NCBI GenBank assembly: GCA_045613585.1
Contig: JAZLBG010000137.1
Coordinates: forward strand, 1 to 12,105
Source: Fimenecus sp045613585
GTDB lineage: Bacteria > Bacillota > Clostridia > Oscillospirales > Acutalibacteraceae
Direction of reading: 5' to 3'
Length of the DNA stretch: 12,105 nucleotides
Shown: one piece after another, positions 1 to 6,798 of the stretch
Layout: each line of letters begins with the position of its first letter
Numbering within the stretch: the first letter of the stretch is position 1
Position numbers and translations under genes: made by a program
Notes under the pieces: generated by a model
What the model saw: the letters and a program-made list of their open reading frames with translations, nothing else
Database searches by the model: none
What the model was told of the DNA's origin: nothing

Positions 1-107
1 GCTCCCCTAAAAGGGGAGCTGTCGAGCGAATGCGAGACTGAGGGGTTTGTTTTGTTGGGAGTATAACCCCTCTGTCACTTCGTGACATCTCCCCTTTCAG
101 GGGAGAC
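1..107. repeat. Palindromic MITE/REP-like dispersed repeat, left copy
   Basis: The element is an imperfect inverted repeat. Its left half (hairpin CTCCCCTAAAAGGGGAG, then CTGTC, a variable middle, then GAGGGGTT at about 41-48) is answered by the right half (AACCCCTC at about 65-72, GTCACTTCGTGAC, then hairpin CTCCCCTTTCAGGGGAG). The two halves match apart from a few substitutions and a different inner hairpin. The centre is a short T/G-rich spacer. It contains no reading frame. All 107 bases recur identically, in the same orientation, at the right edge of the window. Small palindromic elements of this style are common in intergenic DNA of clostridial genomes, presumably moved by a transposase in trans. 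The left border coincides with base 1, so a target-site duplication cannot be assessed. Confidence 0.85.
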
Positions 108-125
108 AAGAATTTGAAAGAGCCC

Positions 126-140
126 GACAAACTCAAATTT
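126..140 (+). repeat. Outer inverted-repeat arm, right side of left element copy
   Basis: GACAAACTCAAATTT lies 18 bases beyond the end of the left repeat. Its reverse complement, with one mismatch (14 of 15), lies 25 bases before the start of the right repeat copy at 11959-11973. The pairing suggests the mobile unit is longer than the identical 107-base core, with outer ends reading AAATT(T/G)GAGTTTGTC inward. Confidence 0.5.
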
Positions 141-161
141 ATATAATCCTTCGTAATCCTA

Positions 162-190
162 TTGACAAAACAAAAATACCATGCTACAAT
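162..190 (+). promoter_or_regulatory. Sigma-A promoter of sdpR-sdpI
   Basis: TTGACA (162-167) and TACAAT (185-190) are separated by 17 bp, a near-perfect housekeeping promoter. Transcription would start at about 197, inside the palindrome at 191-214, so a bound repressor would block initiation. Confidence 0.88.
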
Positions 191-214
191 ACATTTAACA
201 ATTAAGTTAAATGT
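191..214 (+). promoter_or_regulatory. Probable SdpR operator (24-bp palindrome)
   Basis: ACATTTAAC (191-199), a 6-base spacer, and GTTAAATGT (206-214) form a perfect inverted repeat immediately after the -10 box and over the predicted start site. ArsR-type dimers bind such palindromes, and SdpR of Bacillus subtilis is an autorepressor. Assigning this as its own binding site is an inference from position and symmetry. The ribosome binding site (216-224) follows directly. Confidence 0.72.
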
Positions 215-229
215 TAAAGGAGTGAGCTT

Positions 230-505
230 ATGGGAATACAAAATACATTAAAAGCTCTTTCTGACCCTATTCGTAGAGAAATACTCAATATGCTCAAAAG
301 TGGGCAGATGTCAGCAGGGGAGATAACCGAAAAATTCGACATAACAGGTGCTGCAATTTCCCGACATCTTTCCGTACTTAAAGAAGCGGACCTTGTTCGT
401 GATAAAAGAGACGGAAAATTCATAATATATGAATTGAACGCATCCGTGCTTGAGGAAATTATGCTTTGGATAAAAGATTTGAAAGGGGAAAATGTAAATG
501 ATTAA
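230..505 (+). CDS. sdpR: SdpR-type ArsR-family autorepressor
   Basis: A 91-residue winged helix-turn-helix protein of the ArsR family, of usual length for SdpR. The start of the domain reads ALSDPIRREILNML (9-22). The helix-turn-helix runs from about residue 27 to 50, with recognition helix ITGAAISRHLSVLKEADLV, and the wing is DKRDGKFIIYEL (58-69). I see no CXC metal-binding motif and no cysteines at all, so it is not a classical metal sensor. In B. subtilis, SdpR represses its own operon and is released when the membrane protein SdpI captures it on binding the SdpC toxin. Here the downstream gene is an SdpI homologue overlapping by 8 bp, which supports the same pairing. A strong ribosome binding site (216-224) fixes the ATG at 230. 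A generic ArsR regulator is the fallback reading. Confidence 0.88.
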   Translation: MGIQNTLKALSDPIRREILNMLKSGQMSAGEITEKFDITGAAISRHLSVLKEADLVRDKRDGKFIIYELNASVLEEIMLWIKDLKGENVND

Positions 506-1133
506 AAAGAATTTACCAAAATTGATAATTACATCATTAGTAACTCTTATGCCAATAGTTGTAGGACTCATTTTATGGAATAAATTGCCTGAACAGGTTC
601 CTGTACATTGGAATGTAAATGGTGCTGTTGATGGTTATGCCACTAAAACACAAGCAGTCATTTTGTTGCCTTTAGTGTTGGTTGCTTTTCAGTGGATTTG
701 CGTTTTAGTAACGTTACTTGACCCCAAAAAGCAGAACATCAACGATAAAATGTTTACACTCGTTTTGTGGATTATTCCTGTAATATCCCTCCTTTGCAAC
801 TCAATGATGTACGCAACAGCATTAGGTCATAAAATTAGTGTTGAAGTGATTATGCCATTGTTTATAGGTGTATTGTTTATTATAATCGGTAACTATATGC
901 CAAAATGTAAACAAAGCTACACATTGGGTATAAAACTTCCTTGGACTCTTGAGGATGAAGAAAATTGGAATAAAACACATCGTATGGCAGGTTTTCTCTG
1001 GGTAACCGGTGGTGTTGTAATAATGGCAACAGCATTTTTAGGCACATTCTGGCTTTTCTTTGTTGTGTTAATACCAATGGTCTTTGTTCCAACTGTTTAT
1101 TCTTATCTTTTATATAAGAAGAAAAATAAATAA
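498..1133 (+). CDS. sdpI: SdpI-family membrane immunity/signal protein
   Basis: A 211-residue integral membrane protein with about six hydrophobic segments (roughly 10-28, 53-75, 86-107, 114-132, 164-182, 184-205). Between the first two lies the DUF1648 signature PEQVPVHWNVNGAVDGYATK (31-50). The second SdpI signature is NYMPKCKQSYTLGIKLPWTL (132-151), followed by ENWNKTHRMAG (155-165). B. subtilis SdpI protects against the SdpC killing peptide and sequesters SdpR at the membrane. The gene starts inside the end of sdpR, with AAGGGG (484-489) as its ribosome binding site, so the two are translationally coupled. No sdpA, sdpB or sdpC lies in this window, so it may protect against foreign toxins or against one encoded elsewhere. 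It ends in a hairpin terminator. Confidence 0.88.
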   Translation: MIKKNLPKLIITSLVTLMPIVVGLILWNKLPEQVPVHWNVNGAVDGYATKTQAVILLPLVLVAFQWICVLVTLLDPKKQNINDKMFTLVLWIIPVISLLCNSMMYATALGHKISVEVIMPLFIGVLFIIIGNYMPKCKQSYTLGIKLPWTLEDEENWNKTHRMAGFLWVTGGVVIMATAFLGTFWLFFVVLIPMVFVPTVYSYLLYKKKNK

Positions 1134-1143
1134 AATATTTAAT

Positions 1144-1173
1144 AAGGCGGGGTTTTAACTCCGCCTTCATTTT
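1144..1173 (+). terminator. Rho-independent terminator of sdpRI
   Basis: The stem is AAGGCGG (1144-1150) with CCGCCTT (1161-1167), extended by a G-U and a G-C pair. It is followed, after CA, by TTTT. It lies 10 bases after the sdpI stop codon. Confidence 0.78.
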
Positions 1174-1200
1174 GCATTTTGCGCTTTGCATTTTGCATTT
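1168..1200. repeat. CATTTTG heptamer tandem repeat
   Basis: About four and a half head-to-tail copies of CATTTTG (1168, 1175, 1189, 1196), with one variant, CGCTTTG, at 1182. The tract joins the sdpRI terminator tail to the -35 box of glnA. I know this type of TTTTGCA-rich tract as frequent intergenic low-complexity DNA in clostridial genomes; in reverse it yields spurious KCKM-type peptides. No function is evident. Confidence 0.7.
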
Positions 1201-1204
1201 ATAA

Positions 1205-1232
1205 TTGACATCTTCAAAATCAATGGTATAAT
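1205..1232 (+). promoter_or_regulatory. Sigma-A promoter of glnA
   Basis: TTGACA (1205-1210) and TATAAT (1227-1232), both exact consensus, are 16 bp apart. The start site would be near 1239, giving a leader of about 50 bases. I see no convincing GlnR/TnrA box, no sigma-54 promoter and no riboswitch in it. Confidence 0.85.
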
Positions 1233-1288
1233 ATTACTATTAAAGTGGGTATTTATATGTATAATACTTACAGAAAGGGGTAACTCCA

Positions 1289-2611
1289 ATGAGCTACACA
1301 GTTGAAGATATTCTTCGCATAACCAAAGAAAAAAATATTAAATTCTTAAGATTGCAGTTTACTGACATTTTCGGTCAGATGAAAAATATCGCAATCACTG
1401 AAAATATGTTCGAAAAAGTACTTACTGACGGTCAGATGTTTGATGGTTCATCAATCGAAGGATTTGTTCGTATTGACGAGTCAGATATGTACTTAAAGCC
1501 AGACCTTGATACATTCACACTTCTTCCTTGGAAAGAGGGTACAGCAAGAGTAATCTGTGATGTTTACACAGCAGATAAAGAAACACCATTTACAGGTGAC
1601 CCTCGTCACGTGCTTCGTTCAGTTATTAAAGAAGCAGCTGATATGGGCTATACAATCAATGTTGGTCCTGAATGTGAATTCTTCCTTTTTAAACTTGATG
1701 AGCATGGCAGAGCAACAACAAAAACAAATGACGCTGTAGGTTATTTTGATATAGGCCCTGCTGATGATGGTGAACAGTGCAGAAACGATATTTGTATTGC
1801 ACTTCAGCAGATGGATTACGAAATCGAGGCTTCTCACCACGAATGTGCAGAAGGTCAGCACGAAATCGACTTTAAATTTGCAGAAGCACTTGAAGCAGCT
1901 GATAAGGTTGTTACATTCAAACACGTTGTTAAGACATATGCAAGAAGAAATGGTCTTCATGCAACATTTATGCCAAAGCCAATTTATGGCGCAGCGGGTA
2001 ACGGTATGCACACAAATCTTTCACTTATGAAGGATGGAAAAAATGCATTCTATGACCCTGATGACCAGTATGGTCTTAGTGAAACTGCATATCAGTTTAT
2101 TGCAGGTGTTCTCCACCATGTAAGAGCAATTACAGCAGTTGCAAATCCACTTGTTAACTCATATAAGAGACTTGTTCCGGGTTTTGAAGCTCCTGTTTAT
2201 ATTTCTTGGTCAGCATCAAACCGTTCAGCACTTATCCGTGTTCCTGCGGCTCGTGGTATGGCAACTCGTGTTGAACTTCGTTCAGCAGACCCATCATGCA
2301 ACCCATATCTTGAAATGGCACTCTGTATTGCAGCAGGTCTTGATGGTATCAAAAAGGGTATGAAAGCTCCTGAAGGAATTACAACCAATATTTACGATAT
2401 GACAAGAGCAGAACGTAAGGAAAAAGGAATTAAAAATCTTCCTGGTACATTACAAGAAGCAGTTCGTGAACTTGAAGCAAGCGAATGGGCAAAGGGCGTT
2501 CTTGGTGAACACATTTTCAATAAATACCTTGAAGGTAAAAAGAAGGAATGGGTTGACTACACCACAAGAGTTACTCAGTGGGAAATCGACGAGTACCTTA
2601 CAAAATATTAA
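1289..2611 (+). CDS. glnA: Glutamine synthetase, type I alpha
   Basis: A 440-residue GSI enzyme that condenses glutamate and ammonia with ATP to make glutamine in the cytoplasm; the family works as a dodecamer. The N-terminal beta-grasp carries DGSSIEGFVRIDESDMYL (52-69). Catalytic features include GPECEFF (126-132; metal ligands E128 and E130), HHECAEGQHEIDF (183-195), KPIYGAAGNGMH (230-241), PGFEAP (297-302, flexible glutamate loop), NRSALIRVP (311-319) and VELRSADPSCNPY (328-340). Length, Arg61 (equivalent to B. subtilis Arg62) and the C-terminal NIYDMTRAERKEKGI region lacking the adenylylated tyrosine motif place it in the Firmicute GSI-alpha class, which is controlled by feedback inhibition and GlnR/TnrA rather than by adenylylation. 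GAAAGGGG (1273-1280) sets the ATG. It is monocistronic: it has its own promoter and terminator, and no glnR is adjacent. Confidence 0.97.
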   Translation: MSYTVEDILRITKEKNIKFLRLQFTDIFGQMKNIAITENMFEKVLTDGQMFDGSSIEGFVRIDESDMYLKPDLDTFTLLPWKEGTARVICDVYTADKETPFTGDPRHVLRSVIKEAADMGYTINVGPECEFFLFKLDEHGRATTKTNDAVGYFDIGPADDGEQCRNDICIALQQMDYEIEASHHECAEGQHEIDFKFAEALEAADKVVTFKHVVKTYARRNGLHATFMPKPIYGAAGNGMHTNLSLMKDGKNAFYDPDDQYGLSETAYQFIAGVLHHVRAITAVANPLVNSYKRLVPGFEAPVYISWSASNRSALIRVPAARGMATRVELRSADPSCNPYLEMALCIAAGLDGIKKGMKAPEGITTNIYDMTRAERKEKGIKNLPGTLQEAVRELEASEWAKGVLGEHIFNKYLEGKKKEWVDYTTRVTQWEIDEYLTKY

Positions 2612-2620
2612 TATTTGTAG

Positions 2621-2657
2621 TAGGGCAGAGTATTTACTCTGTCCTATTTTATTTGTT
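2621..2657 (+). terminator. Rho-independent terminator of glnA
   Basis: TAGGGCAGAGTA (2621-2632) pairs with TACTCTGTCCTA (2635-2646), with a single G-U, followed by TTTTATTTGTT. It begins 9 bases after the glnA stop. The T tail runs into the -35 box of the next promoter. Confidence 0.85.
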
Positions 2658-2684
2658 GACTTATATGTCATATTATGCTATCAT
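2656..2684 (+). promoter_or_regulatory. Promoter of the GtrA-like gene
   Basis: TTGACT (2656-2661), a 17-bp spacer and TATCAT (2679-2684). It sits directly behind the glnA terminator, about 38 bases upstream of the next start codon. Confidence 0.7.
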
Positions 2685-2721
2685 TTATACATATCTTGGT
2701 ACATAAAAGGAGAAAATTATT

Positions 2722-3273
2722 ATGTTAAAATTAAAAGACATTGACAAGGCTGCTGCTGCAAAAGGCAAGGGCGTTGAAACATTTTGGCAATTTGTTAAGT
2801 TTATCGTTGTAAGCTTAGGCGCATTTGTTATTCAACTTTTCTTACCATACCTTGTTAAATTACCAATGACAGAAGAGTTTCTTGCAAGACCTTATGACCT
2901 TTTTAATTTAGGTATTTGGTCTTCTGAAAAAGCTGCATCAGCAGGTATGGAAACAACAGGTCTTGGACTTTTCATTGCATTAACAGCATGTAACATTCTT
3001 GCACAGATTTTTTCTTTCTTTGTAAACAAAGAAAAAACATTCAATTCTTGTGCAAATGTTAAGGTTGTTTTCCCAATTTATCTTATTGTTACTTTTGCTC
3101 TTATTGCTTTCTCAGCTTGGTTACAGCCATTCTTAGTTAACTTCCTTACTGTAAAAGGCTTAGGTGGTTCTGCAATTGCAATTTCAGGTGCAATTTGTGC
3201 TTGTATTCAGTTCTTCCTTTACTTCCCAATTCAAATGATTCTTTTCCGCAAGAAAAAAGAAGATGTTGAATAA
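2722..3273 (+). CDS. GtrA-like four-TM membrane protein
   Basis: A 183-residue membrane protein with four predicted helices at about 22-42, 80-100, 115-135 and 150-173. It has a lysine-rich cytoplasmic N-terminus and a basic C-terminus (RKKKE). Between TM2 and TM3 lies NILAQIFSFFVNKEKTFNS (91-109), which resembles the GtrA/DPMS family signature of an asparagine-rich helix followed by N(R/K)xxTF. GtrA-family proteins are linked to moving lipid-linked sugars across the membrane or to assisting glycosyltransferases. The extended loop between TM1 and TM2 (about 43-79) makes it longer than minimal members. AAAGGAG (2706-2712) fixes the start. No glycosyltransferase is adjacent, so its substrate cannot be guessed. 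The family call rests on topology and one motif. Confidence 0.68.
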   Translation: MLKLKDIDKAAAAKGKGVETFWQFVKFIVVSLGAFVIQLFLPYLVKLPMTEEFLARPYDLFNLGIWSSEKAASAGMETTGLGLFIALTACNILAQIFSFFVNKEKTFNSCANVKVVFPIYLIVTFALIAFSAWLQPFLVNFLTVKGLGGSAIAISGAICACIQFFLYFPIQMILFRKKKEDVE

Positions 3274-3293
3274 TTTTGAACTTTGAAAAATTC

Positions 3294-3323
3294 ACCCCGT
3301 ACTTTTGGGTACGGGGTATTTTT
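3294..3323 (+). terminator. Terminator or attenuator hairpin between the two membrane-protein genes
   Basis: ACCCCGTAC (3294-3302) and GTACGGGGT (3309-3317) form a perfect 9-bp stem with loop TTTTGG, followed by ATTTTTG. It is a good intrinsic terminator, yet the next gene starts only 22 bases later and I see no promoter in the gap. It may therefore reduce rather than stop transcription into that gene. Confidence 0.82.
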
Positions 3324-3345
3324 GTAAATATTGCAAGGTGATTTT

Positions 3346-4233
3346 ATGGATAAAAAAACAGTGTCACTTATTTTAACAATTTTAAAAAGAGTTGTTTCAA
3401 TAATTCTTGTAATTGCTACAACCGTGTCGTTGCTTGGTGCAACTCTTGTAGGTGTTGCAAGAGATTATCTTCAATCAGAAGAGTTTCATAATCAAATTGA
3501 TGCCACTAATTTAGGAGTAGTCAAATTCACAGTAGATGGGCAAAAAGTTTCGGTTAATGAATATGCGCAAAATAAAGTTGCTGAATATTTGAAAGATAAT
3601 ATGCCATCATTACTTCCAATTGGCAGTTTCATATTAGATAAAATAATTCCAATGGATGTTATTAATAAAACAGTTAAAAAAGAAGTGTATTATCTTGTCG
3701 ACTATTTTCTTAATTCAAGCATAGAAGAGGCAGAATATAGAATAGAGAATAATATCACTATTTCAAATAACGAAGAGTTTAATCCCAAAAAAGCTGATGG
3801 TTTAGAAGAAACGCTCAGTATTTATGCCCGTGCATTTGTGTTGCAAGGTATAGAAAATGTTTCAGGAATTTCAACAGATAAATTAATTATTTTAATTTCA
3901 GAGCAAACAGTAAAAAAACTTATATCTTTTGCAGTAATAATGCTCATAGTTTTGGTAATTGTTAACTTAAAAACAATTTTTAACAACTTGCTTTATGGCG
4001 GATTTATTGGTTTGCTTTATGGTGTTGTTATTAAAGTTGCACAAGGTAAGTTTGACAAATGGAATGAAGGATTAGAAGATTTAGTTGGTTACGTGTTTTT
4101 AAAACCATTAGCCGACGCCTATTCATCTAACGCTATAACAGGAATTATAGTTGGTATTGTTCTTATTGCATTGTTTGTAGGTGTTTATTTCCTTTTCAAA
4201 AACTTTGTGAATACACCAAAAACTGAAGAATAA
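3346..4233 (+). CDS. Membrane protein of unknown function, four TM segments
   Basis: I do not recognise this family. The 295-residue product has an N-terminal hydrophobic helix (about 14-37), a long polar stretch (38-185) likely outside the cell, then three hydrophobic helices (about 191-208, 212-231, 262-286) and a short charged tail. The polar region has no cysteines and several acidic patches; the region 80-125 is moderately amphipathic. AAGGTGA (3335-3341) is correctly spaced for the ATG at 3346. An in-frame TTG at 3331 lies upstream of that site and is not the start. It follows the GtrA-like gene on the same strand, and both encode small membrane proteins, but the hairpin at 3294-3323 separates them. 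It ends at a bidirectional terminator shared with the fem operon. No function is proposed. Confidence 0.8.
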   Translation: MDKKTVSLILTILKRVVSIILVIATTVSLLGATLVGVARDYLQSEEFHNQIDATNLGVVKFTVDGQKVSVNEYAQNKVAEYLKDNMPSLLPIGSFILDKIIPMDVINKTVKKEVYYLVDYFLNSSIEEAEYRIENNITISNNEEFNPKKADGLEETLSIYARAFVLQGIENVSGISTDKLIILISEQTVKKLISFAVIMLIVLVIVNLKTIFNNLLYGGFIGLLYGVVIKVAQGKFDKWNEGLEDLVGYVFLKPLADAYSSNAITGIIVGIVLIALFVGVYFLFKNFVNTPKTEE

Positions 4234-4237
4234 AATT

Positions 4238-4268
4238 AATCCCCACTCAATTTGAGTGGGGATTTTTT
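4238..4268. terminator. Bidirectional terminator between convergent genes
   Basis: AATCCCCACTCAA (4238-4250) pairs with TTGAGTGGGGATT (4252-4264). A TTTTTT run serves the plus strand and an A/T-rich flank (TAATTTTA read on the minus strand) serves the fem operon. It lies directly between the stop codons of the two converging genes. Confidence 0.85.
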
Positions 4269-5518
4269 CATCTTTTAATAAGTTTTCTCAATTTCATATA
4301 ACCCTTTTTAAGAATTGGTAATCCTTTTTCCATAAGGTTATATTTAAATGTGTTAATCTTTAAGTCAAATTCGCCTGCATATTCAATGATTATAGGATTA
4401 AACTGACTCTTGAACTCATAAAGACCATCGTCAAGAGTGCCAGCAATACCGCCTAAATCAAGGAAATCGCAACCATTTTCAGTTGTGAGAATACATTGTT
4501 CACAAAGTCCGCAAAGTGTAGCACAGAATGATGAAAATACATTCAAGTCAGACCCTGCATATAAATACTCTGCAATTCGCACACCTGTTTTATTTGGTGG
4601 GTAAACTGTAAGTAATGCTGCAAGAGGAACAATCTCACCACGTTCATTAAGTACCTTTTTAGCATCTTCAATCTGTTCACTGATTTTCTCTCGCATATCA
4701 GGTTCTTTTTCAAAGCGTTTCTCAAGATTTTCAATGTATGTGTTTACATTGCATCTTTCAAATGCGAAAAATGCTTTATCACCGAATGCGTCTGCAAGAA
4801 TGTTGAAATATTCTTCGTTTCTTAAAGAAATTTGTTGTCTTGCTTCTGTATTACTTAAAATCTTTTTGAAAAGTGCAATATTTTCAGGTGTATGCTCTGC
4901 ACCTTCATAATAAAGACCACGAGCAGGTTGGAAATTACCTAAATATTTGCGGATTTTCTGCTTATAGTTTTTCTTGAATTCAGGGGCAGTAAGTGGCTTA
5001 CCACTTGCATCTTTTAACGGAATAAGTGCGTTAAAGCGTGGTTGAATAGCATCACCAATATTCATAACAAAACCCTTATGCTCAAAGCCATTATCTACAA
5101 GAGTGTTAAATTCAACCTTGCTACGCTCTAAATCAAATGGGTCAAAGAATTTGTCAGTTGGAATATCAGGTAAAATCTTATTAACCACAATAGCAGGGTC
5201 AGTTTTTAAAAGATAAATGTTTTTGCTTTTGCAAAATTCTTTCGCACCATCGCGAAAAGCTTTTACCATTTCAGCGTCAGTTAAATCCATAATTGGACCA
5301 CGAGGACAGTAAGCATAATTAAAGCCTGGCATAAGCGTACGAATAAGAATAAGTGCAACACCACAAAGGGTGCCGTCTTTATAAATACCGCAAAAACTGT
5401 TTTTCCAGTTTGCTTTAAGTTTTGTCCATTCCTCTGTCTGCTGAATTGGTGCAAATGAGGTGTTTTCAATAAATTCAGTAAATTCCTTAACCGGAATATC
5501 TGCTTTGAATTGATACAT
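4268..5518 (-). CDS. FemXAB-family aminoacyltransferase, third (divergent) paralogue
   Basis: A 416-residue member of the Fem family, which uses aminoacyl-tRNA to add amino acids to the peptide of lipid II or peptidoglycan at the inner membrane face. Two GNAT-like halves are interrupted by a helical arm (about 258-292), shorter than in its two neighbours. Family marks are FAPIQQTEEW (22-31), YAYCPRGPIMDL (68-79) and the C-terminal GGIAG...LYEFKSQFNPIIIEYAGEFDL. In place of the NFYGI motif of its neighbours it has LDLGGI, and it contains a cysteine cluster (C332, C336, C339, C342, C350). The start is ATG at 5518, because AAGG ends 9 bases before it; a TTG nine bases further upstream directly abuts that site. 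It is the last gene of a three-gene operon, 11 bases after the previous stop. The amino acid added is not predictable. Confidence 0.88.
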   Translation of the reverse strand: MYQFKADIPVKEFTEFIENTSFAPIQQTEEWTKLKANWKNSFCGIYKDGTLCGVALILIRTLMPGFNYAYCPRGPIMDLTDAEMVKAFRDGAKEFCKSKNIYLLKTDPAIVVNKILPDIPTDKFFDPFDLERSKVEFNTLVDNGFEHKGFVMNIGDAIQPRFNALIPLKDASGKPLTAPEFKKNYKQKIRKYLGNFQPARGLYYEGAEHTPENIALFKKILSNTEARQQISLRNEEYFNILADAFGDKAFFAFERCNVNTYIENLEKRFEKEPDMREKISEQIEDAKKVLNERGEIVPLAALLTVYPPNKTGVRIAEYLYAGSDLNVFSSFCATLCGLCEQCILTTENGCDFLDLGGIAGTLDDGLYEFKSQFNPIIIEYAGEFDLKINTFKYNLMEKGLPILKKGYMKLRKLIKR

Positions 5519-5529
5519 AATTTTCAACC

Positions 5530-6798
5530 TTAAATCTTTTTCTGAATAGTTTTTAATACTTTATAGCCCTTGAAAATAAGCTCATAAAGCGCAAATTGTG
5601 TTTTATTGATAATCAAGTCAAATTCACCGATTAACTCGTGTACATCAGCATTAAAGCCACGTTTAAAATCAAATAAACCATAGTTTTTTGAGTCTTCACT
5701 GAAATTGCCATCAATACCATAAAAATTGAATTTGTCATAGCCATTTTCAGTGGCAAATTTAATCATTTCATATTGCAATAAGTATTGTGAGTTGTATTTC
5801 ATAAATGGCTTGTAACTTGCGCCAAAAAGATACACAACCTCTCTGCCATAAAGCATATACCAGCCACCTGCAATAATTTTCTTATCACCATATTCATTTA
5901 CATCAGCAGTGAGTGCTTCAATTTTCTTTGCAATACTTTCTTGTTGTGATTTAATTTCATTGTATTCATTAATGCTTTTAGGATTACCCTCAATAACAGT
6001 AAGTCGCTTTGTGTTTTTCTCAAAACGAGCCTTTGTGAAATCGAGTAATTCTTTAAGATTCACTTCTGCTAAAAGTACTTTAACCGCATTTTCGCGATTT
6101 AATACTTTGAACATTTCTTGGTAATAGGAGAGGGGACGGTCAACAAACTCGCGTCTTTCAGCAGTGTGTTGCATAAGGTTTTTAAACTCAATAAGATTAT
6201 TTTCATCAGCCTCTATAAGAGTGATAAAGTTTTTCTTACTGTTATTTATACCCCATTTTGTACCACTACGGAAATTTTTGAAAAGTTCATCAATGTTTTT
6301 ATCTTTAATATCAAGTACAGAAATCCAACGAGGTTCTAAATCTTTTTTCTCGTCCATGTCAACATAAAATCCGTAGTGCTTGTAGCCTAACGATTTTAAC
6401 TTTTCCATTAAAGCATCATTTTTTGTGCCAGGGATTATATTTCCGTGAATATCACGAAGCTGATAATCAACATAAGGGTTGATTTTCAAGAAAGCAATAT
6501 TATCTTTTTTAAGATATTCTTTGATTTCTTTTGTAAATTCTTCTAGCAAATCGAAGTTTTGGTAATCCATTAAAAATCCACGAGGGGCATAAGCGAATTT
6601 AATAATACCCTTAAGACTTTTATACAATAATACAGTAGCAATTATAATTTTGCCGTTTTCTTTAACGCCTAAAATCTTGCCAGACCATCCGTTTTGCTCT
6701 TTAATTTCAATCCAATATGGTGACTGAAAGAAAAGTGCTTGTGGATTACTATTACAAAAATCAATAAATTCTTGTTTTTCTAATTCAACAATTTTCAT
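5530..6798 (-). CDS. FemXAB-family aminoacyltransferase, second paralogue
   Basis: A 422-residue FemXAB protein, predicted to build the peptidoglycan cross-bridge from aminoacyl-tRNA on lipid-linked precursor. Visible family features are FFQSPYWIEIKEQNGWSGK (23-41), YAPRGFLMDY (70-79), a basic KNFRSGTKWGINNS region (174-187), a seryl-tRNA-synthetase-like coiled-coil arm (about 246-303), and the C-terminal stretch LFGASYKPF...FNFYGIDGNF...YGLFDFKRGF...ELIGEFDL. The last is the most canonical of the three copies. Its ATG overlaps the previous gene's stop as ATGA (6795-6798), with AAAGGAAA just upstream, so translation is coupled. Two paralogues flank it in the same operon. Separate Fem ligases usually add successive residues, as FemX, FemA and FemB do in staphylococci, so a stepwise three-part bridge is a reasonable inference. 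Confidence 0.92.
   Translation of the reverse strand: MKIVELEKQEFIDFCNSNPQALFFQSPYWIEIKEQNGWSGKILGVKENGKIIIATVLLYKSLKGIIKFAYAPRGFLMDYQNFDLLEEFTKEIKEYLKKDNIAFLKINPYVDYQLRDIHGNIIPGTKNDALMEKLKSLGYKHYGFYVDMDEKKDLEPRWISVLDIKDKNIDELFKNFRSGTKWGINNSKKNFITLIEADENNLIEFKNLMQHTAERREFVDRPLSYYQEMFKVLNRENAVKVLLAEVNLKELLDFTKARFEKNTKRLTVIEGNPKSINEYNEIKSQQESIAKKIEALTADVNEYGDKKIIAGGWYMLYGREVVYLFGASYKPFMKYNSQYLLQYEMIKFATENGYDKFNFYGIDGNFSEDSKNYGLFDFKRGFNADVHELIGEFDLIINKTQFALYELIFKGYKVLKTIQKKI

Noticed and set aside
880..1191. Minus-strand frame under the end of sdpI and the heptamer repeat
   Set aside because: It starts in the CATTTTG repeat, runs antisense to a certain gene, and has no ribosome binding site.
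1258..1272. TGTATAATACTTACA in the glnA leader as a GlnR/TnrA box
   Set aside because: GlnR/TnrA sites are about 17 bases (TGTNA-N7-TNACA). This one is 15 with wrong half-sites, lies well downstream of the start site in AT-rich DNA, and could easily be chance.
3331..3346. TTG at 3331 as the start of the unknown membrane protein
   Set aside because: It lies upstream of the AAGGTGA ribosome binding site that is correctly spaced for ATG at 3346.
5516..5527. TTG at 5527 as the start of the third Fem gene
   Set aside because: The AAGG site directly touches it; the ATG at 5518 has proper 9-base spacing.
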